A stretch of DNA of 64,000 nucleotides from JBNKEI01 sp050288705 (lineage in GTDB: Bacteria; Myxococcota; Myxococcia; Myxococcales; UBA5297): NCBI GenBank assembly GCA_050288705.1, contig JBNKEI010000207.1, positions 103,614 through 167,613 of the forward strand, given 5' to 3'. The translations under genes were made by a program, and so were the position numbers. Below, one piece after another: positions 15,695 through 24,466 of this stretch (position 1 is the stretch's first letter; the number at the start of each line of letters is the position of its first letter). A model generated the notes under the pieces. It did not search any database. It was given only the letters and a program-made list of their open reading frames with translations, and was not told where the DNA came from.

Positions 15695-17350
15695 CTACCT
15701 TGCTAGCTTCATTGCTGCAACCGGATCGAGCCGCGCTAGCCGCGTACAGCGATGATTTTGTTCTTCGGGAGTAGCTTTGAAGTTGCCAATTAGAATTCCC
15801 GAAAGACATTCTATCACTAATGGTGGGTCCCATTCATCTAGGTTATGGTCTAAACTTTCTTTTTCTAAACTCTCATAAAGAGCTTTGGCCAAGATTGCTT
15901 GGCCTGTTTGATAGCAGATTTTGGCCAGAGAAAGGCGCAGCCGAAAACGACCTGAACCCGAGGAACAGGCGGCTATCTTTTCTTGCAAAAAATTTATGGC
16001 TGCGGAAATGTTTTTCTCATCCAACATTTTTTGCGCCTCAGCCAATACGTTGTTCTCTTCCGCAGAAATCGTTACCGGAACAGGCGGGCTGGATTTGCTA
16101 GCAATAACGGTATTCTCGATCCACGCTAAAGTAGAACTATCGGCGTAAGGCATGCCGTCGCTAAACTCAAGCTCAGTTAGATTGGGCATTCTCTGCAACA
16201 GAGACCGCACCTCCATAACCACCATGTCTTTGGCTTGGCGATACCCATCGCCCAAAGCCAGCAATGCTTGAAACGAATAGTGCTGAAGGCCCAGCCAAAA
16301 CCGGCAGCCAGTCAGAGCGGATTCTGCCTCTTCCAAGAGTTGCGGCCACCGAGAATTTGCCGCCATTAATTCTAAATTGGAACGTAATGTTTCGGAGGGT
16401 GGAGGGACTAGGGTCTTATTACCTGAACTAGTGGAAGGAGGTTGAAGTATGTGCAACCAAAGCCCAACCCGGAGAATACGGAAAGACAAAGGGTCGGCAG
16501 GACTGACTTTGCGTATATTGTGGGCGACCTCAATCACTGAACTTCCCACGTCACGCAAATAGTCGGTAGGGTCGCCAGATAATGGAGGGGAAGGTAATGG
16601 AGAAGATGATAAAACTGGAGTATGTGAAGAAATCAGGGCTGAAGTTGCAATTGGGGTGGTAGCAGTGTTTTCCGCAGAAGTGACGGCGTTTTCTTTTGCC
16701 GAGGGTTCAGCGGGGACGATCGGCAAGGTGGTGCTTGACGAGTCGCTTTTTATAGTTGGAGACTCGGCGGGCTTTTCATTGGATGGGGGAAGAGAATGGT
16801 ATATTCGCTCGATGGCTTCCAGTAACGGACGCCAGGGAGGGGATTTATCCTCCAGTTTATGGCGGGCAACTTCCGACAGATGTTTAACCGCAACTTCTAA
16901 GGCTTCTATCTCCTCTTGCTTGGTAGAGGTGGGGGAATCAGCATAGGCGGTTAATGCATTGGTCGAACGCTCACTAAACCAGGCCACTGCATTTGATCTT
17001 GCTTTAATTCTTCTTAGCTCGGGAAACAACGAATCCCAGTAAGCGTCCATTATTTGAGCTACGACCATAGCGCCACAGGTAAGCCCCTTAAGTCCCTGAG
17101 TTTGGTACATTGCGAAACCTAAGTAGGAAGCAATGAAAAGATCTTTGGACACATTTTTTAACAGCTCTGTTCCCTGAGTTACTACATTTAACCATTGGAC
17201 CGCGCCACCAGAAGGAGAATCCAGTTTGGCAGCTTCGGCAAAAATGAATTGGTAGCGAGTGTCTTGTCTGGCAGAAGTTCCCGCCGGTGATTGCGCAGAA
17301 ATCGGGGCTATCCACTCGGCCACCTGGGGAATTAAATCTTCATGGGTCAT
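15695..17350 (-). CDS. tssA: T6SS tail-assembly cap protein TssA (ImpA-type)
   Basis: A 551-residue ImpA-family protein that primes tube-sheath polymerisation at the distal end. The N-terminal ImpA domain (about 1-140) has WIAPISAQSPAGTSARQDTRY and the helix ending YWDSLFPELRRIKARSNAVAWFSER, which is diagnostic. A Ser/Thr/Pro-rich linker (about 195-265) joins it to a VasJ-like helical C-terminal half, ending in a TPR-like segment and a conserved LARLDPVAAMKLA tail. Its ATG overlaps the tagF stop by four bases (ATGA), showing translational coupling. Confidence 0.9.
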   Translation of the reverse strand: MTHEDLIPQVAEWIAPISAQSPAGTSARQDTRYQFIFAEAAKLDSPSGGAVQWLNVVTQGTELLKNVSKDLFIASYLGFAMYQTQGLKGLTCGAMVVAQIMDAYWDSLFPELRRIKARSNAVAWFSERSTNALTAYADSPTSTKQEEIEALEVAVKHLSEVARHKLEDKSPPWRPLLEAIERIYHSLPPSNEKPAESPTIKSDSSSTTLPIVPAEPSAKENAVTSAENTATTPIATSALISSHTPVLSSSPLPSPPLSGDPTDYLRDVGSSVIEVAHNIRKVSPADPLSFRILRVGLWLHILQPPSTSSGNKTLVPPPSETLRSNLELMAANSRWPQLLEEAESALTGCRFWLGLQHYSFQALLALGDGYRQAKDMVVMEVRSLLQRMPNLTELEFSDGMPYADSSTLAWIENTVIASKSSPPVPVTISAEENNVLAEAQKMLDEKNISAAINFLQEKIAACSSGSGRFRLRLSLAKICYQTGQAILAKALYESLEKESLDHNLDEWDPPLVIECLSGILIGNFKATPEEQNHRCTRLARLDPVAAMKLAR

Positions 17351-18288
17351 GGTCGATTGCCTTTCGAACGCAAAAGATTGTGCGAAAACTTTAAAACGCT
17401 TTCCAGAGATGCATTTTCCGTTTTAAGAGCAAAACGTAATTCCGGTGACAAGGCTTCTCTAGCTTGTTCTATTGCCTGAGGACGAAAGGTCCAGGTGGGC
17501 CAAACACGGGTAAGCGCTCGGTCAGGATCGGCTAGAGCAATCAGCTCCTGACTGCCTGCTTCGCCAAGCGTGATTACTAAATGATGATGATTCCAAAACA
17601 TAGCTGCTACGCTTGCTTCGTTGAAAAAAAAACGCGAAGCTAGCAGGGTCCAGCGAGTGCGATCTGCTTTATTGGTAGCCGGAAACAATAAACTCAAAGA
17701 CTGACTAGATTCTTTTCTCCATAGACGAGCATCTTGAGCTAAAGCGAGAGCGTGAAATATATAAAAATGCTGATCAGGAATTAATTGGTCATACAAACTC
17801 CTCAGCCAAGGAAGCAATCGTTCTTGGTGAATGATGGAATAGAATTCTTCCCGGCTCGAATAGGCGCTAGATGCTGAAGAAGCAGCAGAGTTTTGCGCAT
17901 GGGCAATAATTGTTTTCGCATCTGTAGAGCCTTCGTTAAGACACAAAACCTCACTGGTTATTTCCAGCAAGAAATCCATAGCACAAATGTTTTCGGCTAA
18001 TGAACTTGGAGATGGACGAGCAAATTCACCGAATAAAGCAAAAGGAAAAGAGCGTCCTACCTGATCTCGGCTGGGAACAGCGGTGCCAAGTAAAATTGTT
18101 GGCGATCCGCTAGGTAAAAACATAAATTGAAAAGCAATGGGTCGGCCCCCTATTCTTGACTGAGTTTCTACCGCGCGAAGTAGCCAAGACTGCAAAGATT
18201 GTGCAGCTACACTTGCTGCATTAAGTCGGACATAATCCGGTTCCAAAGACACCTTTCCAAAACATCCAAAACCAAATGGTAAGCTCAT
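17347..18288 (-). CDS. tagF: T6SS accessory protein TagF (ImpM family)
   Basis: A 313-residue cytoplasmic protein of the TagF/ImpM family (DUF2094). In other bacteria TagF represses T6SS assembly after translation, through Fha. The N-terminal FGFGCFGKVSLEPDYVRLN matches the FFGKLPxxGDFVxR family start. The ATG at 18288 is preferred to the longer frame at 18327 because it gives the usual family N-terminus and is preceded by AGGGGAG, which overlaps the tssM stop. It starts eight bases after tssM ends and couples to tssA by ATGA. Its partner fha is the last gene of the same operon. Confidence 0.86.
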   Translation of the reverse strand: MSLPFGFGCFGKVSLEPDYVRLNAASVAAQSLQSWLLRAVETQSRIGGRPIAFQFMFLPSGSPTILLGTAVPSRDQVGRSFPFALFGEFARPSPSSLAENICAMDFLLEITSEVLCLNEGSTDAKTIIAHAQNSAASSASSAYSSREEFYSIIHQERLLPWLRSLYDQLIPDQHFYIFHALALAQDARLWRKESSQSLSLLFPATNKADRTRWTLLASRFFFNEASVAAMFWNHHHLVITLGEAGSQELIALADPDRALTRVWPTWTFRPQAIEQAREALSPELRFALKTENASLESVLKFSHNLLRSKGNRP

Positions 18289-18295
18289 GACCAAA

Positions 18296-21200
18296 CTACT
18301 CCCCTGGGCAAACTTCCGTGCGATCAATTCCTTCTGGGAATTCCATGTTACGAAATTTTTGTAGCCGAAAGGGGTGCTCTTTACGTTTGGGGATGAATTC
18401 GATTTCTACATCGCCTCCCACTTGGTTAAAATGCCAAGACGCCACAAATGTGTTGTTATGCTTTGGTTTAACTGTGCCACCTTCTAGGAGCTTTAAGAAG
18501 CTCCACTCACCGTTACGCGATACGTCTTGCGCTATGCCTTGTTTTGAAAACGCACGCACCATGCTTTTTCCGGGGTTGTTAGGGTTGGGCCATAAAAGAG
18601 AATGACGTTCTTCTGGACCCATAGCATAAGAAATGGATACACCGTCAGTTTCAAAAACTATGGTGGAAATTGTTTCCCCGGCTGGCTTGAGCAGAACAGA
18701 AAACGGGACTTCCATTTTGCTAGGTTCTGAAAAGAGAGAAGCAGAGATGTCCCAAGCCTGGTCTAAAAAGGCTAAGAATTTTCCAGAAAAAGCTTTGGCA
18801 GCATCGTTAGAGCCTTGTTTAGCGAAGCGATGTCGATTTCCTCTTCTTTCAATTAGTTTTTGTTTTCCAATCTTGACCGAGTTCACGAAACTCCAAATTG
18901 TCCCGGTTTCAGGAGCAAAAACTTTTGAAAAATCGGCTAAGGAAGAGTCGGGGCCAGTTGGTGAAAAAGGGTAGTAGTCTTTTAGTTTGTCTAGTTCGGG
19001 AAGCACCTCTTCACACCAACTTTGGTTAGCTATAGCCACCACTGCTTTAAAATCGTTTTTTTCAATACCTTTGATTGGTTCCCAGAGAAAACCTATAAGA
19101 GTGGGGCGCCATTTAGGGGCTTGGCTTTCAATTAAAGGGCGAATTTGGGAACGCGCATTATCCATGGCAGCATTTAGAGCAGGTCTTTCATGAGGGTCGG
19201 CCATGGCTTTTTCCAATGCGCTACGAACCAAATGCAATTGTTCTAAGTATCTATCCAGTGGCAGATTTCCCGATCCAACTGGGGCGTCACTGTTTTTTCC
19301 GGGAGGTGGCGGTCGCCCAGTTCCAAAAAGTAGAAAACCTTGAAAGTGGTTCTCTACCGTTTTTGGACCGGCAAGCAGGTGCTGCTTTAGCAAATCCACG
19401 CCTTGTGAAGGAACTTTGGAGGTTAATGAATGCAAGCTCTTTACCAATGATGCTCCCGCAGAAACCTGCTGGGTCTTTTGGGCGGCTTCATTCTCTAGCG
19501 CGTGAGCCAAACGTACATTGCTAGCAACGCCATTCCATAATTTGTGTAGTGGGTCGTCATAGGTCAAATGCTTAAGTAGGTTGTAGGCTTGCTGATCTTC
19601 TTTGAGGTTCTTTTCTATTGCCAGACTTCCAATAAAACTTTCCCACTCTGCAATGTATCGCTCATAATAACGATTACGAATACGAGAGATATCTTGTTCT
19701 TGGTGAGCATTGCCTAAGACCCATCGGTCGTCTTGACGACCAGAAGTTTGCAGCTTTGGGAAGATTTTTTCTCGCCAACCACGTAGCGTAAAAGGGCCAG
19801 AAATTTTCTTGTCGCTGTGAATTGAAGGGCTGGTTCCTTCCAGAAGCAATATCAAATTGAGATCGTAAGTAGGGCCTTCAGCATCAGAGAGAATACTATT
19901 TAATACGATATCTTCATAAGGCGCCTTGGAGAGAGTTTGTCGTGCTTTCGTAACCAGCTCTGCATCGCGAGTAGTGCCAAAATTTTCATTTTTAGACACT
20001 AGGTACATATACAATTCAATGCAACTACGAATTTCTATTTGCGTGGAGGGCTCGAAATTATCTTGATTTCCAATTAAAAGAGAAAACAGTTTATCCGTCG
20101 CCCATTGTTGCTGGTCTTCGGTGAGCCCTGGTTCGCTTTTTTCACGGGGCGAGCTGAGTAAAAGATGCAGCTTAAGGGCTTCGTATGTTCGAGTAAACTC
20201 GTCATTGGCTGGGGGAATAGAGGTGGCATATTCGGTTGCATACTTTTTTATTAATCCTTTGTTTTCTCTCAAAACTTGTTTTAATAAACGATTACGCACT
20301 AGTGTTACAAAGAAACTTCTAGCTGGATATAAGAGTTTTTCTCCTTGATACATTCCAAAAGTCATTTCAAAAGGAGGTCCTTTGGTTGCGTGAGATTCTA
20401 ATTCTTTAATTTTTTTTCGAAGAGGAGCGAGTTTTTCCAAAAAAACTGGTGAATCTGGTTCGCCAATGTTTGAATATGCTTGCTCAACATCATGAACCAG
20501 TTCTCTATTGTAAAAAAATGCTACAAAAGGTGGGAAAATAAATATTGCCGAAAATAATAAAATAGCTATTGCTATTCCAATTTTAAAATAGGCGCCTCTG
20601 CGAATTTCTTGTCGGGTTCCTCTTACTAATCGCCGATCGGGAAATAATACTTTGAAGAAAAAATCCCGTAAAAAATAGCTCTTCGCCTCGGAGATCGGCT
20701 CGCTTTTAGTAATGGAGTTTTGAATGCCAAAAGCCTTTGCCATGGAATTCATTACTTGGTCCAGTACTCTTCCTTCTTGAGTACCGCTAGAGAAGAATGT
20801 CCCTCGAAGAAAGAGGTGATCCTCCACTCCATAGGAAGAGAAAACCTGGTCCACCAAATCGACTATTGACTCTCGTAATGCAGCAAAATGCTGGGGAAAT
20901 TCGAAAATTCGTTCCCGGGCATCGGGCTTTCGTTCATCTCCCATGCGACTAAGTGAAAATTTTTCCAAAACCTCTACCAGCTGATCAAAGCGTCTTCTAA
21001 CTGCTTTGCGCTGTCCGTCGTTTTCTGCTCCAGAGAGACTAAATCCCCACACTTGGGACCGCGCTTTTTTTCTTAGCGTTCCAAAAGTCTCTACAAAACC
21101 TGGGAGTAAATCGGTCTTCGTAATAAGCAAATAAACAGGAATAACCGAACGCAGCCTTTCTGTAATTTCGTTTAAACGTTCGCGCAGACGTTTGGCTAGC

Positions 21201-21838
21201 TCAGAAATCTGCTCATCGCTCGCTCCTACCAGCTCGGTAAGACTTACTGCCAATAAAAGACCATTAATTGGTCGCCTTGGTCGGTGTTTACGAACAGTAT
21301 CTAAGAAAGAAAGCCATTCTTCGTGATCGTCGTCTTGAGTTGAATATCTGCCAGCGGTATCTAGGAGAACTGCTTCGTTGGTAATCCACCAATCGCAATG
21401 GCGAGTTCCTCCTACTCCGCGTACTGAGGCTGGACCGGTTTTAGACTGATAGGGAAAAGTTAGCCCGGAATTGCGCAAAGCAGTGCTTTTGCCTGCACCC
21501 GGAGGTCCAATGATGATGTACCAAGGAATTGTGGATAATGATCCGCGATTAGACGCACGTAACCCCTGAAGGGCCTTGTTGAATTCCACCCGCATGGCTT
21601 CAATATCGGCCAATTGGTCTGGGCGCACGGCCTCGTCTTCCAAGCTTTTTTCTAGCTTTTTGCTAGCACGAGCCGAAAATATAGCTCGAATAATCAGCCA
21701 AACCACAAAGGCTAGAATTACTAAAGAAGTTGGTATAATCGCGAACCAAATGCTGATATTTGAAAACGTCAACACTGCGATCCAAATAAGAGAAAGAAGA
21801 AGAATAGAAATAGTGACTAAAAGAACTATGATAATCAT
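18296..21838 (-). CDS. tssM: T6SS membrane-complex protein TssM (IcmF/VasK)
   Basis: An 1180-residue inner-membrane protein that links the baseplate to the TssJ lipoprotein. Two helices at the N-terminus (about 2-22 and 31-52) precede a cytoplasmic NTPase domain with Walker A GPPGAGKS (111-118) and the VLLDTAGRY Walker B/G3 segment; a third helix (about 425-445) leads to the large periplasmic part with IcmF-related and C-terminal Ig-like domains ending in the TssJ-binding region. The intact Walker A suggests an NTP-binding TssM. Its ATG overlaps the tssL TGA. Confidence 0.95.
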   Translation of the reverse strand: MIIIVLLVTISILLLSLIWIAVLTFSNISIWFAIIPTSLVILAFVVWLIIRAIFSARASKKLEKSLEDEAVRPDQLADIEAMRVEFNKALQGLRASNRGSLSTIPWYIIIGPPGAGKSTALRNSGLTFPYQSKTGPASVRGVGGTRHCDWWITNEAVLLDTAGRYSTQDDDHEEWLSFLDTVRKHRPRRPINGLLLAVSLTELVGASDEQISELAKRLRERLNEITERLRSVIPVYLLITKTDLLPGFVETFGTLRKKARSQVWGFSLSGAENDGQRKAVRRRFDQLVEVLEKFSLSRMGDERKPDARERIFEFPQHFAALRESIVDLVDQVFSSYGVEDHLFLRGTFFSSGTQEGRVLDQVMNSMAKAFGIQNSITKSEPISEAKSYFLRDFFFKVLFPDRRLVRGTRQEIRRGAYFKIGIAIAILLFSAIFIFPPFVAFFYNRELVHDVEQAYSNIGEPDSPVFLEKLAPLRKKIKELESHATKGPPFEMTFGMYQGEKLLYPARSFFVTLVRNRLLKQVLRENKGLIKKYATEYATSIPPANDEFTRTYEALKLHLLLSSPREKSEPGLTEDQQQWATDKLFSLLIGNQDNFEPSTQIEIRSCIELYMYLVSKNENFGTTRDAELVTKARQTLSKAPYEDIVLNSILSDAEGPTYDLNLILLLEGTSPSIHSDKKISGPFTLRGWREKIFPKLQTSGRQDDRWVLGNAHQEQDISRIRNRYYERYIAEWESFIGSLAIEKNLKEDQQAYNLLKHLTYDDPLHKLWNGVASNVRLAHALENEAAQKTQQVSAGASLVKSLHSLTSKVPSQGVDLLKQHLLAGPKTVENHFQGFLLFGTGRPPPPGKNSDAPVGSGNLPLDRYLEQLHLVRSALEKAMADPHERPALNAAMDNARSQIRPLIESQAPKWRPTLIGFLWEPIKGIEKNDFKAVVAIANQSWCEEVLPELDKLKDYYPFSPTGPDSSLADFSKVFAPETGTIWSFVNSVKIGKQKLIERRGNRHRFAKQGSNDAAKAFSGKFLAFLDQAWDISASLFSEPSKMEVPFSVLLKPAGETISTIVFETDGVSISYAMGPEERHSLLWPNPNNPGKSMVRAFSKQGIAQDVSRNGEWSFLKLLEGGTVKPKHNNTFVASWHFNQVGGDVEIEFIPKRKEHPFRLQKFRNMEFPEGIDRTEVCPGE

Positions 21839-22497
21839 CTTAATCCACCAGAAATCTGTCGCACTACATCGCGAGTTTGCACAGACAGAGAAAGCCTAAG
21901 TCCTGAATAAATTAGAGTAGCAAAAATCAGTACCCCGGTAGCTACCAAAAGAAAAGTAGAACGTTGCGATTTCTGCAAGATCTTTGCTGGCGTTTTAACT
22001 TTAGGAGAAAGGGTTTCTGGAGTTTTATAAGCATTACTTAATTGCTGCTGAATGCCCTCTGTCAAAGAAACTAGCTGCATTTCATTACTACTTTTATAAC
22101 GACCCTGAAAACCAAGCAATAGACAGTAGTAGTAAATGCGCAGTACGTCCATTCGTTGCGGGTCTCTGCGAATGTTCTCTAGTCTGGAAAAAAAACCGGT
22201 TCCTGCAGTATTGTCTTGAAAATATTGCAAAGCTAAGAGCTGACCAAGCCAGGCTTGCCTGAACGATTCTGATTTTCCTATGGCTACTTCGTCGGCCAAA
22301 GCTACTAGGGCGTAGGAAATATCCTGACAATCGGTTTGCAGGTACCCGGCCTGGGCTGCTTGCTGTAGAAAAGTGTCAATGTATCCGCTGATTTTAGAAC
22401 GTACAGTTTCCGGTGGAGGCAAACCGGAAGGATCTGCTCTACGCAGTTGTATGATTGCATTGAAGCAGTTTTTAGATACTTCCAGAATACGATCCAT
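21835..22497 (-). CDS. tssL: T6SS membrane-complex protein TssL (DotU)
   Basis: A 220-residue DotU/ImpK-family protein with a cytoplasmic helical domain and one C-terminal transmembrane helix (STFLLVATGVLIFATLIYSGL, about 180-200). It shows the family segments YALVALADEVAI and ENIRRDPQRMDVLRIYYYCLLLGFQGRY. There is no OmpA-like peptidoglycan-binding extension, so anchoring to the cell wall must come from another protein. AAGGAA lies before the ATG. It is 12 bases after tssK and overlaps tssM by four bases. Confidence 0.94.
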   Translation of the reverse strand: MDRILEVSKNCFNAIIQLRRADPSGLPPPETVRSKISGYIDTFLQQAAQAGYLQTDCQDISYALVALADEVAIGKSESFRQAWLGQLLALQYFQDNTAGTGFFSRLENIRRDPQRMDVLRIYYYCLLLGFQGRYKSSNEMQLVSLTEGIQQQLSNAYKTPETLSPKVKTPAKILQKSQRSTFLLVATGVLIFATLIYSGLRLSLSVQTRDVVRQISGGLR

Positions 22498-22509
22498 CCG
22501 AATTTCCTT

Positions 22510-23952
22510 TTAGGAAGAGCGTGAAAACTTGCTAGAACTAGACATGCGGCTTGAACTAAAGACCTGCTTAGGGGGAGATTCGGCGGGTCCTCCCGGAATC
22601 GCGAACAGTTCAATCTGAGTATTATTGGCATCAAATGGAGGAGGAGTATAAATGGCAATATTGCGTTGGTTCATTATTGATTGCCAATATTGATGATTGT
22701 CGGAAAGCTGAAAGTAGACAACTCCTGGTCGAATGGGAATTTCACTAGGAGGACGGTGGGTAAAATAGAGAGGCAAACCAGGAGTAGCAGAGCTAAATAA
22801 CTCGTTTATTTCGCTCCAAGCCGCTATTTGGAACATTTTAGGAGTATTATCGCAAACTTGGTTTTCTGGTATAGAGCTACGTACCGCCAAAATGTATTTG
22901 GTGAATTTATCCAATCGTTCGTCATCCAGTGACCCCAAATATAACCCATCCCCTTTAGTGTTTAGGGCAATATTCATATATCGCATTCTGGCCACCACGC
23001 CCAAAGAATTGGAAATTTGGTCTATGAGTTCTCGAAAGGTCGCCCGTAAATCTAAAAAATCGAATTTTCGAATTGCTGAAGGATTGCCTTCAGGATTAAA
23101 CGTACAGAGCATTCCTACGACCTGGGCTAGCCATAAATAGGTTTGTAAAGGCGAAGTATGAGTGTTGTCGATTAGGTACTGAATCAATGGTATGGCTTGA
23201 TTTAATCCAAGAAGTTGTAGACCGCGACCTATATCGGAAGGACCGAATTCCACATTTCTGGCATCTATTTGTTTTCGACTCTGAGCCAAATCATTTTGTT
23301 TGGCCAGAAGATTTGATTGTAAATCTATCAAGCGTTGGCACAGCCATAAAGAAGCGCCAACTTTAAGACAAGGGGGAACATAGCTTGGTTCAAAGGCTAG
23401 ATTGCCATTAGATTCACGTTTTATCTCAGCAATTTTTAGGGTTTCATAATCTTCTGATGGCTCGCCGCTAAATCGAAGACTCAAAACCGGATGAGCAAAA
23501 TCTAAAGTTGTTGCGGAGTCTTTATTGGTTAAATCAATAACTGAACGGCGATCTACGCGGAATCGACTAAATTCGGTTTCCTCGGTGTTAGAGGCTATTC
23601 CCGAATAATTGGCATTGCCTTCTTTTTCTTGGGGGACTGCTAAATGAATGTCTATTGATTGATCGGTTCCCATGTATTCATGGAGAGAGCGCTCGGGTGG
23701 TGTTTCCGGTGCTCCAGCGCTGAAATTTAGCAACAAGCCGTTGGGCATTACTCCCGCAAAAGAGCGTAGACGAATTTTTCCTGCTTGCAGTGCCGCGGAA
23801 TCGAACTCGATGCTAGATACTCCCCAAAAATAGGGAGTCAAGTTTTGATGCATCTGCAGCAAGAGTTGCTCGTGATAATAGTCGGCCTGCTGTAGATGCT
23901 GTGGCCGCATTAGCATGCCTTCTGTCCAAACTACTTTTCGTAATGATTTCAT
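22510..23952 (-). CDS. tssK: T6SS baseplate-membrane connector TssK
   Basis: A 480-residue ImpJ/VasE-family protein that connects the baseplate wedges to TssL/TssM. The N-terminus VVWTEGMLMRPQHLQQADYYHEQLL is highly diagnostic (TEGMxLxPQHFQ motif), and PLYFTHRPPSEIPIRPGVVYFQL matches the family C-terminal head. The C-terminal tail is Ser/Pro-rich. A GAGG lies eight bases before the ATG; the start overlaps the tssJ stop by four bases. Confidence 0.95.
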   Translation of the reverse strand: MKSLRKVVWTEGMLMRPQHLQQADYYHEQLLLQMHQNLTPYFWGVSSIEFDSAALQAGKIRLRSFAGVMPNGLLLNFSAGAPETPPERSLHEYMGTDQSIDIHLAVPQEKEGNANYSGIASNTEETEFSRFRVDRRSVIDLTNKDSATTLDFAHPVLSLRFSGEPSEDYETLKIAEIKRESNGNLAFEPSYVPPCLKVGASLWLCQRLIDLQSNLLAKQNDLAQSRKQIDARNVEFGPSDIGRGLQLLGLNQAIPLIQYLIDNTHTSPLQTYLWLAQVVGMLCTFNPEGNPSAIRKFDFLDLRATFRELIDQISNSLGVVARMRYMNIALNTKGDGLYLGSLDDERLDKFTKYILAVRSSIPENQVCDNTPKMFQIAAWSEINELFSSATPGLPLYFTHRPPSEIPIRPGVVYFQLSDNHQYWQSIMNQRNIAIYTPPPFDANNTQIELFAIPGGPAESPPKQVFSSSRMSSSSKFSRSS

Positions 23953-24443
23953 TGGCCTTGCCTCGTTTCGACGCGGTAGTCTTCTAGAAAAAATGAGATT
24001 TTTTGCGGAGGTAGCCGCGGATCATCTTCTGGGCACATTAGTCCATTATCGTTAGGAAGTATTTGTATGGCTCTCCAGGATAGTCCTGATGGCTTTCTAA
24101 ATATTGCCATCACCGCAAGCTGAGAGTTGGGGTCTTTACGCTTGATCTCTAAAGGAGTTTCCTGGGTAGGAAAGATGGTTCTTTCGGTAACTCCAAGCAG
24201 ATCTTCTCCCAGGGTCTGTTGGTCATTTTTCCACATCGAATCAAAAGAGGAGTTTTCTAAGCGCGCAGTAGATTTCAGTTGGTAGATTTTAATCTGCACG
24301 GGGGAAGAACGGCCGCGATCATCGGGATTAAGTTTATCCGAGCCTATCACGGTCATTTTCAATGACCTGGCTTGGCAACGCACCTTATTTGTGCAGCCGT
24401 AGGCTACTAATAATATCATTCCTAGTAACAGAAATCGGCTCAC
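23949..24443 (-). CDS. tssJ: T6SS outer-membrane lipoprotein TssJ (VasD)
   Basis: A 164-residue lipoprotein that anchors TssM to the outer membrane. With the GTG at 24443 the protein starts with a compact lipoprotein signal, SRFLLLGMILLVAYGC, with the lipidated Cys at residue 17. This start has a perfect AGGAGG five bases upstream and is preferred to the TTG at 24470, which would add nine codons that include the Shine-Dalgarno. The mature part shows PVQIKIYQL and the DDPRLPPQKISFFLEDYRVE beta-strand typical of the VasD fold. It lies 23 bases after the lytic transglycosylase gene. Confidence 0.91.
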   Translation of the reverse strand: MSRFLLLGMILLVAYGCTNKVRCQARSLKMTVIGSDKLNPDDRGRSSPVQIKIYQLKSTARLENSSFDSMWKNDQQTLGEDLLGVTERTIFPTQETPLEIKRKDPNSQLAVMAIFRKPSGLSWRAIQILPNDNGLMCPEDDPRLPPQKISFFLEDYRVETRQGQ

Positions 24444-24466
24444 AGATTCCTCCTGCGATAATGAAT